Assembly (NCBI GenBank): GCA_035690885.1
Contig: DASSKC010000060.1
Location: 1 to 64,000, forward strand
DNA length: 64,000 nt
Reading direction: 5' to 3'
Source: Oleiagrimonas sp035690885
Lineage (GTDB): Bacteria > Pseudomonadota > Gammaproteobacteria > Xanthomonadales > Rhodanobacteraceae
The notes under the pieces: generated by a model
Told to the model about the DNA's origin: nothing
Seen by the model: only the letters and a program-made list of their open reading frames with translations
Databases searched by the model: none
Position numbers and translations under genes: made by a program
Shown here: piece by piece, positions 33,650-41,799 of the stretch
Position numbering within the stretch: position 1 is the first letter of the stretch
Layout of the letters: every line of letters starts with the position of its first letter

Positions 33650-36403
33650 TCAATGGTCGCCGAAGGGTGATACCAACCTGAGCTTCGTTGCGCCGGAGTA
33701 GCGTGGCCGCAAAACCCGTTCGAACTCCTTGTGCGGCAAGGGGTAGGAGTACAGGAATCCTTGCGCCTCTTCGCAACCGGCGCGAAGCAGGAACTCGTGT
33801 TGATCCTCGGCTTCGACGCCTTCGGCGATCGCCACCAGGCCCAGGCCTTTCACCATGGCGAGGATGGCCTTGATGATGGCCGCGTCGTTGGCGGCATCCG
33901 GCAAGCCGGCGACGAATGAGCGGTCGATTTTCACGAACGTCACCGCCGGCAGTTTCAGATACGCCAGCGAGGCGTAGTCGGTGCCGAAGTCGTCGATCGC
34001 CACCGCGATGCCCAGCGCATGCAGGGCGCGCATCGTTTGTTCGGTGTTCTCGCCAAGACGCAGGATGGCCCGCTCGGTTATTTCGAGCACGATGCGCTGT
34101 GCGTCCACCGAGTTGGCTTGCAATTCACTCTGAACGTCGTCGACAAAGGCGGCGTGACCGAACGCGCGTGCCGATACGTTGACTGTGATGCGGATGCGTG
34201 GCATGCCGGCCTCGTCCCAGGCGTTGAGCTGGGCGCACACCGTGTGCAGGACCCATGCGTCGATGCGGTGGATCAGGCCGGTCCGTTCGGCGACCGGGAT
34301 GAATTGGTCAGGCATCAGCTCGCCACGCTCGGGGTGCTGCCAACGCAACAGCGCTTCGGCGGCGATGATGCGTCCGGAGCGCAAATGCACGCAGGGCTGA
34401 TAGACGACCCGCAGCTCGCCGTCCAGCAGCGCGCGGCGCAATTCATTGGCAAGTGTCAGCCGTTGACTGGCGTCGGCCTGCATCAACGGGACGTAGAAGC
34501 GCCACGTATTGCGCTCTTCGCTTTTGGCCACGTACATCGCGGCGTCGGCGTTGGCGATAAGCGTCTTGGCGTTGTTGCCGTCCAGGGGGTAGGCGGCAAT
34601 GCCGATGCTGGCGCTTACCGCCATCTCGTAACCGTCGACCATGAACGGTTCGGCCAGCTTCGACAGCATGCGCTCGGCAAACACCGCCGCATCCTCGCGT
34701 GTGGCCAGCGCCGACAGCAACACGGTGAACTCGTCGCCGCCAATGCGTCCGGCGATGTCCGCCTCGCGCAGCTGCGCCAACAGCCGCTTGCCGACCAGGC
34801 TCAGAAGGCGGTCGCCGGCAGCGTGACTGTAGCTGTCGTTGACGAGCTTGAAGGCGTCCAGGTCGATGAACAGCACCACGGCGGCATGGCGGCCGGCTTC
34901 GGCGCGTTTGATGGCGTCGTCGCAATAGCGCTCGAACTCGGAGCGGTTGACCAGTCCGGTCAGGACATCATGCGTGGCCAGGTGTTCAAGCCGGAGACGG
35001 TCGGCCTTGGCCGTCGAAATGTCGCTGATCACGGCCACGTAGTGCTGGATGCCCTGTTCGGCATCACGGATGACGCTGATGCTGAGCCTTTCCGAATACG
35101 TGCTTCCGTCCTTGCGCCGGCTTTGAACCTCGTCGGACCAATAGCGGGCCGATTGGATGTCGCGCCAGAGTTGTGGCGACAGCGACCTCCCGTCCGCATG
35201 GGTACGGGTTGCGTCCAGCCGCATGCCGATGAGCTGCGGCGCGGGAAAACCCGTCAGTCGCTCGGCCGCGGCATTGGCCGAGACCACGCGTTGGTCGGCG
35301 TCGGCAATGATGACGCCTTCGGCAATGCCGGCCAGTGCCTCGGCGGAGATGCGCTGCTTGCGTTCACTTTCCATGCGCTCGGAAATATCGCGGATGATGG
35401 TCTGGCGCACCATCTTTTCGCCCCACGCCGCGATGCTGCTTTGCGTCTCGACCGGACGCGTGCGACCGTCGCAATCACGCAATTTCGCGATGATCGAGTT
35501 GCCGGCGTGCGCGGTGTCGTGCGCGAACAGCTCGGCGTAAGGGCAACCGACCAGTGCCCGGGCATCGCGCCCGGTCCACGCACCGACGGTGCTGTTGGCG
35601 TCGAGAATGACACCATTGTCCTCGTCCACCATCACGATGGCGTCGGCGGCGCTGTCAAACAACAAGCGATAACGTTCTTCGCTGCCGCGGATGCTCACCA
35701 CCACGCGACGTGCCATCCACAGCCACAGCAAGACGGCGACGGAGGCAAAAAACAGCACGCCGGCGAACACCAGCCGCTCGAACGCCACCGCTCCCTTGGC
35801 CAATGCCAGTGAGAACGCCTTGGCGCGTGGCTCGATGAAACTGTTGATTGCATCGATGCGGTGATGTACCCGCGAGATTTCCGCCGCGGTGAGATCGCCG
35901 GTCGTGCGGGCGTGGTGCAGCTTGTCGGCAATGTGGGCCAGTTCCGTCACGGCCGCATCGGTGGAGCGCCACAATTTCAGCGCTTGCTTCATGTACGGCG
36001 CGTTGGCGAAGTGGTCGAACGCGAAAATGACGTTGGGAATGGCGATCGGCATCGCGTGACTGCGACGCAGCGAGGCGACGACGTCATCGTAATCGTAATG
36101 TCCGGACTGAACCTTGTCGCGAGCCGTCCGATAAGCCAGCAATACCGTGTAGTTGCGTTGAAAATCCGCATAGGCGGCGGGATCTCCGGTCGCTGCATAG
36201 CTGAACAAGTCGATCGTCACCTGCTTTTGTGCTTTGGACCAGACGCTCTCGCCGTTGAGGAAACCGGCGAGAGCAATCTGCCCCTGAACGGCAATCCACG
36301 TGAGCAACAAGATAAACGCCACCACTGCGACCAATGCGTACGCAAGCGGCAACAAACGCTTCGCCAGGGAACTTCGCCGAAACTTTGCGTGGCTGCGTCG
36401 CAT
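33650..36403 (-). CDS. Membrane PAS-GGDEF-EAL cyclic-di-GMP enzyme
   Basis: A 917-residue sensor. Two membrane helices (about residues 19-40 and 213-232) flank a helical periplasmic domain of about 170 residues; two PAS domains follow (about 245-360 and 365-480), then a GGDEF domain (about 485-645) and an EAL domain (about 660-905). The diguanylate cyclase site RIGGDEF is intact with the preceding LFIDLDAFKLVND metal site; the phosphodiesterase keeps EALLRW, DDFGTDYASL, KIDRSFV and EGVE, so both activities are possible. No inhibitory RxxD motif is evident at the usual place. It converges on accD with a 10-base gap. The signal it senses is unknown. Confidence 0.92.
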   Translation of the reverse strand: MRRSHAKFRRSSLAKRLLPLAYALVAVVAFILLLTWIAVQGQIALAGFLNGESVWSKAQKQVTIDLFSYAATGDPAAYADFQRNYTVLLAYRTARDKVQSGHYDYDDVVASLRRSHAMPIAIPNVIFAFDHFANAPYMKQALKLWRSTDAAVTELAHIADKLHHARTTGDLTAAEISRVHHRIDAINSFIEPRAKAFSLALAKGAVAFERLVFAGVLFFASVAVLLWLWMARRVVVSIRGSEERYRLLFDSAADAIVMVDEDNGVILDANSTVGAWTGRDARALVGCPYAELFAHDTAHAGNSIIAKLRDCDGRTRPVETQSSIAAWGEKMVRQTIIRDISERMESERKQRISAEALAGIAEGVIIADADQRVVSANAAAERLTGFPAPQLIGMRLDATRTHADGRSLSPQLWRDIQSARYWSDEVQSRRKDGSTYSERLSISVIRDAEQGIQHYVAVISDISTAKADRLRLEHLATHDVLTGLVNRSEFERYCDDAIKRAEAGRHAAVVLFIDLDAFKLVNDSYSHAAGDRLLSLVGKRLLAQLREADIAGRIGGDEFTVLLSALATREDAAVFAERMLSKLAEPFMVDGYEMAVSASIGIAAYPLDGNNAKTLIANADAAMYVAKSEERNTWRFYVPLMQADASQRLTLANELRRALLDGELRVVYQPCVHLRSGRIIAAEALLRWQHPERGELMPDQFIPVAERTGLIHRIDAWVLHTVCAQLNAWDEAGMPRIRITVNVSARAFGHAAFVDDVQSELQANSVDAQRIVLEITERAILRLGENTEQTMRALHALGIAVAIDDFGTDYASLAYLKLPAVTFVKIDRSFVAGLPDAANDAAIIKAILAMVKGLGLVAIAEGVEAEDQHEFLLRAGCEEAQGFLYSYPLPHKEFERVLRPRYSGATKLRLVSPFGDH

Positions 36404-36474
36404 AGGGCAGGGTGCTCGGTATGTGTCGACTCAGATGGCTACCGTGCAGTTACTTCCGGGTTGGGTGGTCAGGA

Positions 36475-37260
36475 TCAAGCGACCGCCGCCTGGTCCATGT
36501 CCCGCACTCCCAGGGCCCGATCCGATGGTATGCAATAGTCAGCCAACAAACGCATGCAAGTATAGCTACGCTTCACGCATTCGGCCATGTGGGCCACTTC
36601 GGTCCGGGTTGGATTGGTGCCGAGTATCGTGCAAACGATCTCGAGTGCCTCCCATGGATGCTTGTCGTCATAGGCGGCATGCAGTTGCAACCAGCGCAGA
36701 CTGTGCTTTCGCGTTTCGATGGGGAATTTCTCGGCGTACTCCTTGCTGTCGTAGAGAATGCGTGACCATTCACCCGTGGCGCCTTCGACGGCATAATTGA
36801 CGGCGGCCATGCTTGCGGCGAGGGTGCCGCGGGCACTGACGTCGTTGCACCAGTCGGCCAAAACCTGTGTTCCCGACGGCAATGCGCCGTTCAAGACACG
36901 CTTGCGCGCAATGCCCGCGCCTTCGGCCCATGCCAACCAGTATTCCGCGTGATTCTGCTCGACACGGATATTTCTCACCAGCCAGCGACGCGCGAGGTTG
37001 TCGCCATCGCTGCGGCCATAACGGGTCTTCAGCAAACTCTGCGCCATGTAGCCGGGAAAGCGCTCGATGACAGGCCAGATGCCGACCATGAAATTGGTGG
37101 TGCATTCGGGGTTGGATTCACTGCTTCGCATCACATCCCAGAGTTCGTGTTCTACAACCGTTTGTTTGACGATGTCGCATTCGGCGACCATGTCCTGCGC
37201 CCATTGCGGGTAGCTGGTTATTTCGGTCAGTGCTCCACAACGCTCGAAAGGCTTGTTCAT
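36475..37260 (-). CDS. undA: UndA-like 1-alkene-forming fatty-acid decarboxylase
   Basis: A 261-residue protein of the heme-oxygenase-fold diiron oxidase group. Its length and metal ligands match what I recall for Pseudomonas UndA: Glu101 and His104 in VEQNHAEYW, Glu159 in YAVEGATGEWS, His194, Asp198 and His201 in LHAAYDDKHPWEALE. UndA converts lauric acid to the volatile 1-undecene. Other UndA-like stretches are VVEHELW, the ARRWLVRNIRVE helix and SYPQWAQ near the N-terminus. The start at 37260 has GAGGA upstream; the longer frame is not conserved. It stands alone between a cyclic-di-GMP gene and an exopolysaccharide region. Alternative: another TenA/PqqC-like enzyme of the superfamily. Confidence 0.85.
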   Translation of the reverse strand: MNKPFERCGALTEITSYPQWAQDMVAECDIVKQTVVEHELWDVMRSSESNPECTTNFMVGIWPVIERFPGYMAQSLLKTRYGRSDGDNLARRWLVRNIRVEQNHAEYWLAWAEGAGIARKRVLNGALPSGTQVLADWCNDVSARGTLAASMAAVNYAVEGATGEWSRILYDSKEYAEKFPIETRKHSLRWLQLHAAYDDKHPWEALEIVCTILGTNPTRTEVAHMAECVKRSYTCMRLLADYCIPSDRALGVRDMDQAAVA

Positions 37261-37907
37261 GATATTTTCCTCGGGTTGGTTTGAGTGCGGCACGTCACGA
37301 AAAAATGGCAATCCGGAGACACCATGTCGTGTACGTGCCTGCTGGCATGCATCCAGCAAATGACCGTCAATCGGATCGTCGACCCGGCATAGGGGGTGCA
37401 AGTGGCAATGGCTCTATTCGGAAATGTCGCAAAGAGCCCGGTCATTTCGCATCGCTTGCACGTCGTGCTCCCATCAACTCGGATCGAGTTTCCTGATCCA
37501 CGGCGAATCCCACTTTACGCTTTGTTCGACAGATTGCCATGTCGGGTGTGACAGTTCGCGCACGGGGCGCGGCGCATTTGCCTGTGCCGTTGACGACGGC
37601 GTCCGGGAAATCGGGCGTAACCGGCGGATGCCCATGTGCAAAATGCAGCGTGTCGGCGTCGTCCAGGATGGCTCGATGGCTGCCCGGAGAGCATGCCGGT
37701 GGTGCAAGTATGCGTCGTCACGGGATGCCGTCGGGCGTGATGCGTGAGATGATGCGGGGTCGTCATGGAACGGTGTTGCGTTTGCGTGCTGTTGACGATG
37801 GGCAGCCGGATGCGTTGCTTTTGGTCACGTGACCCATGCGACGATATGGCACCTGTTTCATGGCATGTTTTAGTGGCTCAATTTTTTTTGACAGGGTTGA
37901 ATGTGAC
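37261..37907. other. 647-base interval without a convincing gene
   Basis: Upstream of undA this stretch holds its ribosome-binding site and probably promoter, then about 570 bases without a supportable gene. Short frames exist on both strands (for example 37539-37832 plus) but have no recognisable start context or protein character. A CANCH cytochrome-c-like word occurs in one minus frame near 37560 but without signal peptide or heme-protein context. A T-rich run and AGGG precede the phosphatase gene at the right end. Confidence 0.5.
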
Positions 37908-38351
37908 GTGTCCAGACGTGTTTTAGTGGTGTGTGTCGGCAATATCTGCCGCAGTCCGACGGCCGAAATATTGTTCCGTCATTATTTTCCGGGTCTCGCG
38001 GTATCATCGTCGGGCATCTGTGCGTTGAGTGGCTGCGGCATGGATCCCATGGCTTCGGAGGTGTTGGAGGCGCATGGCCTGGATGGCAGTGGGCATATCG
38101 CATGCCAGTTGTATGACAATCTTGTTTATCGGGCGGATCTCGTGCTTGGGGTCGAGCGCGCTCATGTGAAAATGCTCAAGGAACAGGTGCCGCAAGCAAG
38201 CGAACGCATATTCTTGCTGGATCGGTGCAACGGAAGGGATATTCCCGATCCGTATCGACAGCAGCGGCCGGCCTTTGATCGTGCATACGACATGATCGAT
38301 GTGGCCGTAAAATCATGGCTTCCCGATTTGTCTTCCGAATCGGGTGCATGA
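37908..38351 (+). CDS. Low-molecular-weight protein tyrosine phosphatase (Wzb/Etp type)
   Basis: A 147-residue phosphatase. The P-loop is VVCVGNICRSPTAE with nucleophile Cys9 and Arg15 (C-X5-R), and the general acid is Asp114 in RDIPDPYRQ. In polysaccharide loci such enzymes dephosphorylate BY-type tyrosine kinases (Wzc) and control chain export. The start is taken as GTG 37908, giving MSRRVLVVCVGN and the standard length; ATG codons further upstream in frame (37836, 37860) would add non-conserved residues. It is followed 78 bases later by two sugar-nucleotide genes on the same strand. No tyrosine kinase is in the window. Confidence 0.92.
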   Translation: MSRRVLVVCVGNICRSPTAEILFRHYFPGLAVSSSGICALSGCGMDPMASEVLEAHGLDGSGHIACQLYDNLVYRADLVLGVERAHVKMLKEQVPQASERIFLLDRCNGRDIPDPYRQQRPAFDRAYDMIDVAVKSWLPDLSSESGA

Positions 38352-38429
38352 GATTTTTGCGATCCATCGGTATACAGCGCTTTCGCGTCGGCGTAAATTC
38401 ATTTCCTGATGCAACAAAAGAGGATATCC

Positions 38430-39707
38430 ATGCATTCACTGCACGATTTGAAGATCGCGGTCATTGGCCTGGGGTATGTCGGTCTGCCATTGGCCGTGGC
38501 GTTCAGCGAGAAATTCGATGTCACCGGCTTCGACCTCAAGGACGCGAGGGTGCGCGAATTGAGCGACGGCCGTGACCACACGCGTGAGGTATCGTCCGAG
38601 GAGTTGGCATCGGCCACGCGTCTGTCTTTTACCTCCGATCCGCAGCAACTGGCTGCATGTCACGTGTTCGTGGTCACCGTGCCTACCCCGATCGACGCGC
38701 AGAAGCGCCCGGATCTCACGCCGCTGATCAAGGCCAGTCAGACGATCGGCAAGTATCTCCAGCCAGGTGCGGTGGTGGTTTACGAGTCCACGGTCTATCC
38801 GGGCGCGACCGAGGAAGTCTGCGTGTCCGAGTTGGAGCGTGCTTCCGGGCTGCGCTTCAACACGGACTTCACGGTTGGCTACAGCCCCGAGCGCATCAAT
38901 CCGGGCGACAAGCAGCATCGTGTGCAGGACATTCCCAAGGTCACGTCCGGCTCCACGCCGGAAACCGCCGAATTCGTCGATGCGCTATACGGGAAGATCA
39001 TCCGTGCCGGTACGCACAAGGCGCCGAGCATCAAGGTCGCCGAGGCTGCCAAGGTCATCGAAAACACGCAGCGTGACATCAACATCGCGCTGATCAACGA
39101 CCTGGCCGTTCTGTTCAACAAGCTCGGCATCAACACGCTGGACGTGCTGCAGGCAGCCGGTACCAAGTGGAACTTCCTGCCGTTTCGACCCGGTCTGGTC
39201 GGCGGTCACTGCATTGGCGTGGACCCGTACTACCTCACGCACAAGGCCCAGGAGGTCGGACATCATCCGGACCTGATCCTGGCCGGCCGACGCACCAACG
39301 ACGGAATGGGTCGGTATGTGGCCCATGAAGTCATGCGGCTGATGGTATGCAAGGGCATCAATCCTGTCGGCGCACGGATCCTGATGATGGGTTTGGCGTT
39401 CAAGGAAAATTGCCCGGATTTGCGCAATACGCGTGTGGTGGACATTGTCGAGACGCTGCACGGGTACCGCGTGGACGTCGATGTTTACGATCCGTGGGCC
39501 AATGCGGACGATGCCGAACGCGAGTATGCGATCGCGCCCGTGGAGCAGCCACAAACAGGTGCCTACGATGCCATCGTGCTGGCCGTCGGCCATCGCGACT
39601 TCGTCGACATGGGCGCTGACGGCGTGCGTGCGTTCGGCAAACCGGTGTCGGTTGTCTATGACGTCAAGGGTATTTTTTCCGGCGATGCCGTCGACGGTGG
39701 TCTTTGA
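38430..39707 (+). CDS. UDP-sugar 6-dehydrogenase of the TviB/WbpA type
   Basis: A 425-residue NAD-dependent dehydrogenase oxidising the C6 of a UDP-hexose to a uronic acid. The Rossmann motif is KIAVIGLGYVGLPLA, the thioester Cys261 lies in LVGGHCIGVDPYYL, and the C-terminal NDP-sugar domain follows with MGLAFKENCPDLRNT. The YVGLPLA start, YSPERINPGD and length of 425 resemble the Vi-antigen TviB and WbpA/WbpO group, which use UDP-GlcNAc or UDP-GalNAc rather than UDP-glucose. The start at 38430 has GAGGA upstream; an in-frame ATG 21 bases earlier is less likely. It lies 18 bases before an epimerase gene. Confidence 0.9.
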   Translation: MHSLHDLKIAVIGLGYVGLPLAVAFSEKFDVTGFDLKDARVRELSDGRDHTREVSSEELASATRLSFTSDPQQLAACHVFVVTVPTPIDAQKRPDLTPLIKASQTIGKYLQPGAVVVYESTVYPGATEEVCVSELERASGLRFNTDFTVGYSPERINPGDKQHRVQDIPKVTSGSTPETAEFVDALYGKIIRAGTHKAPSIKVAEAAKVIENTQRDINIALINDLAVLFNKLGINTLDVLQAAGTKWNFLPFRPGLVGGHCIGVDPYYLTHKAQEVGHHPDLILAGRRTNDGMGRYVAHEVMRLMVCKGINPVGARILMMGLAFKENCPDLRNTRVVDIVETLHGYRVDVDVYDPWANADDAEREYAIAPVEQPQTGAYDAIVLAVGHRDFVDMGADGVRAFGKPVSVVYDVKGIFSGDAVDGGL

Positions 39708-39725
39708 ACATTGAAGAAGTCTCCC

Positions 39726-40733
39726 ATGAAGGTATTGGTAACAGGGACCGCCGGGTTCATCGGTTCGCACGTCGCGCTCAGGTTGCTGGAGCGCGGCGAT
39801 GAGGTGATCGGCATCGACAACCTCAACGATTACTACGACGTCAACCTGAAAAAAGATCGTCTGGCGCGCTTCGCGGGTCATCGCGCCTACACCCACATCC
39901 GCGCCGATCTGGCGGACCGTGCCGCCATCGAAGACGCCTTTGCGACTCACAAGCCACGGCGCGTGGTCAACCTGGCGGCCCAGGCCGGCGTGCGTTATGC
40001 CGCGGTCAATCCGCACATCTACGTCGCCAGCAACGTCACGGGTTTTCTGCACATCCTGGAAGGCTGCCGTCATCACGGCATCGAGCATCTGGTGTTTGCT
40101 TCCACCAGTTCCATCTATGGCGCCGATCTGGCCATGCCGTTCTCGGAACACCAGCCGACGGACCATCCGTTGACGCTGTACGCGGCCAGCAAGAAGGCCA
40201 ACGAAGCCATGGCGCATGCCTACGCGAATCTTTATTCCATTCCCGTGACCGGGCTGCGTTTTTTTACCGTCTACGGGCCCTGGGGGCGACCGGACATGGC
40301 TCTGTTCCTGTTCACGCGGGCCATTCTTGCCGATGAGCCGATCAAGGTGTTCAATCACGGCCACCATCGGCGCAGCTTCACCTACATCGACGACATCGTC
40401 GAAGGCCTGGTGCGCGCGCTCGACAACGCGCCATCCACGGATTCGGCGTGGGACGGTCACGCTCCGGATCCGGCCAGCAGCGGTGTCGCGCCATACCGGA
40501 TATTCAACATCGGTCAGGAACAGACGGTGGAGCTGTTGCGCTACATCGAGGTGCTCGAAGCGTGTCTGGGTAAAAAGGCGCAGTTGGAGATGCTGCCGCT
40601 GCAGCCCGGTGACGTGCCCGATACCGAGGCCAACGTGTCCGAGTTGAACCGGGCCGTGGGTTACAAGCCACGTGTATCGGTGGAAGACGGCGTTGCCGAG
40701 TTCGTGCGCTGGTACAAGGGCTATTACGCGTAG
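39726..40733 (+). CDS. UDP-glucuronate 4-epimerase-like enzyme (CapI type)
   Basis: A 335-residue short-chain dehydrogenase/reductase-fold sugar-nucleotide epimerase. It has the NAD-binding TGTAGFIGSHVALRLLERG, DNLNDYYDVNLK, the catalytic Ser/Thr with STSSIYG, the YAASK catalytic Tyr-Lys pair, and the CapI signature GLRFFTVYGPWGRPDMALFL. CapI-type enzymes convert UDP-glucuronate to UDP-galacturonate. The start at 39726 is chosen over an upstream TTG. It follows the UDP-sugar dehydrogenase, so together they likely make a uronic-acid precursor of the exopolysaccharide; the subtype mismatch with a TviB-like partner leaves the real substrate open. Confidence 0.88.
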   Translation: MKVLVTGTAGFIGSHVALRLLERGDEVIGIDNLNDYYDVNLKKDRLARFAGHRAYTHIRADLADRAAIEDAFATHKPRRVVNLAAQAGVRYAAVNPHIYVASNVTGFLHILEGCRHHGIEHLVFASTSSIYGADLAMPFSEHQPTDHPLTLYAASKKANEAMAHAYANLYSIPVTGLRFFTVYGPWGRPDMALFLFTRAILADEPIKVFNHGHHRRSFTYIDDIVEGLVRALDNAPSTDSAWDGHAPDPASSGVAPYRIFNIGQEQTVELLRYIEVLEACLGKKAQLEMLPLQPGDVPDTEANVSELNRAVGYKPRVSVEDGVAEFVRWYKGYYA

Positions 40734-40765
40734 CCATCGGTGGTGGTCGAGACGGTAAATAAAAA

Positions 40766-40823
40766 GGGAGGCCGGTTGATTCCCTCCGAGACAGGGGGGG
40801 GCGGAGGGAATCAATCGGCTCCC
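40766..40823. terminator. Large bidirectional hairpin between epimerase and PEP-CTERM genes
   Basis: Near-perfect inverted repeat (40766-40788 with 40802-40823), including an 18-base core with one mismatch, around a G-rich loop. An A-rich run at 40758-40765 gives U residues after the stem for the minus-strand transcript. It ends both converging transcription units. Confidence 0.75.
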
Positions 40824-40879
40824 AACTCGTTGAGTGGTGCGCGGTGTGACCGTTGGAAACCGGGGCCGCGCATCACATC

Positions 40880-41605
40880 TCAAGCCACAGGTGGACCTCG
40901 CAGAATATTTGGACGTCGTTGATGCATGAGCAGTGCGATCAGCAGTAGTGCGAGTCCGAACATGCCCAGGACGGGAGGCTCGGGAACCGCGACGTTCGCT
41001 GGTCCCACATTCAGGCTGACGTTGTCGAAGCCGACGAAAGCGCGCCGGAACTGATTGAATACGACCGAGTGCGCCGTGCCCGCAAAATCGATGTCGAAAA
41101 CGTTCCAGCACTTCCGGAAAACGTAGCGTCCACTGCAGTTGCTGGGCGTCAGAACCTCGGTGGCAAGCAGGTTGCCGGTGCCATCGGAACCGCTGTAGAC
41201 GGAAATGCTGCCGGTGCGATGACGAAGATCGTGGGTGATCGCGAAGTAGTAAAACGACAGGCTGTCGCCGAAGCCTGCCGCAACATTCATGATCGCTAAG
41301 TTGCGCCGCGAAAGGGTCAAGATGTTGGGGGAGCTGGGCAGGTAACTCACCACGCGGTTCGAGAAACCGGCAATGGCATCGGACCATGTGACGCCGTAAT
41401 CCGGGCCACCGCATGTTCCCGAACCGTAGCCAAAGCGCGATTGACTGCATCCGCCGTTGTAATAGTCGGCAACGCGTTCCTTGTGCGGGACGACGGCGAA
41501 ATCGTCGAAGTCCATGGTCACGGGGGTGGCGCAGACGAGGCCCGAAAGCGTCAGGCCGAGCAATATCAACAGTGCATGGCCAAATGGTTTCTTGAGTGTG
41601 CCCAC
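40880..41605 (-). CDS. PEP-CTERM sorting-domain exported protein
   Basis: A 241-residue exported protein. The signal peptide (residues 1-26, LLILLGLTLSGLVCA) is followed by a beta-rich domain with two Cys-containing loops (GGCSQSRFGYGSGTCGG and SNCSGRYVFRKCW) and the C-terminal PEP-CTERM signal: VPEPP, a membrane segment VLGMFGLALLLIALLM, and basic HQRR. Such proteins are cleaved and anchored by exosortase as they reach the cell surface. The N-terminal MDFDDFAVVP and NGGC...YGV pattern is shared with other PEP-CTERM proteins of unknown role. It is preceded by a perfect sigma-54 promoter and a dyad shared with the other PEP-CTERM gene. Confidence 0.92.
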   Translation of the reverse strand: MGTLKKPFGHALLILLGLTLSGLVCATPVTMDFDDFAVVPHKERVADYYNGGCSQSRFGYGSGTCGGPDYGVTWSDAIAGFSNRVVSYLPSSPNILTLSRRNLAIMNVAAGFGDSLSFYYFAITHDLRHRTGSISVYSGSDGTGNLLATEVLTPSNCSGRYVFRKCWNVFDIDFAGTAHSVVFNQFRRAFVGFDNVSLNVGPANVAVPEPPVLGMFGLALLLIALLMHQRRPNILRGPPVA

Positions 41606-41646
41606 GATGCCTGCCGGTTGCTGAACGGGTTGTTCATGAGTTGTGT

Positions 41647-41662
41647 AGCAAGCTCCGTGCCA
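41647..41662 (-). promoter_or_regulatory. Sigma-54 (RpoN) -24/-12 promoter of the first PEP-CTERM gene
   Basis: The minus strand reads TGGCACG-GAGC-TTGCT, identical to the sigma-54 consensus TGGCACG-N4-TTGC(A/T). It lies 42 bases before the start codon. Confidence 0.9.
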
Positions 41663-41723
41663 AACTAGAAATCGTTTTAATTCAGTTTATTACGTGCCTT
41701 GTCCGCGCTGAAGGCGGCAAAAC

Positions 41724-41740
41724 TGTAAGGCTCGTCGACA
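41724..41740. promoter_or_regulatory. Candidate PrsR enhancer site (17-bp dyad), site C
   Basis: TGTAAG-GCTCG-TCGACA on the plus strand. Its centre lies about 72 bases upstream of the -24 element of the adjacent PEP-CTERM gene, and the same TGTAA(R)-N5-TCGACA word occurs at nearly the same distance at the other PEP-CTERM promoter. Assignment to PrsR is inference. Confidence 0.65.
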
Positions 41741-41799
41741 AGACAATGGCCGTGGGTCTGGCAGTCATGACGACTCCCCGGCGACATGCCCGTACCGAT

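Noticed and set aside
37441..37720. Minus-strand cytochrome-c-like CANCH word
   Set aside because: No start codon with ribosome-binding site, no signal peptide, and frames are interrupted; at most a degraded remnant.
38985..41450. 821-codon open frame on the minus strand
   Set aside because: It lies antisense to the dehydrogenase and epimerase genes, both of which have clear domains; the frame is open because of high GC third positions.
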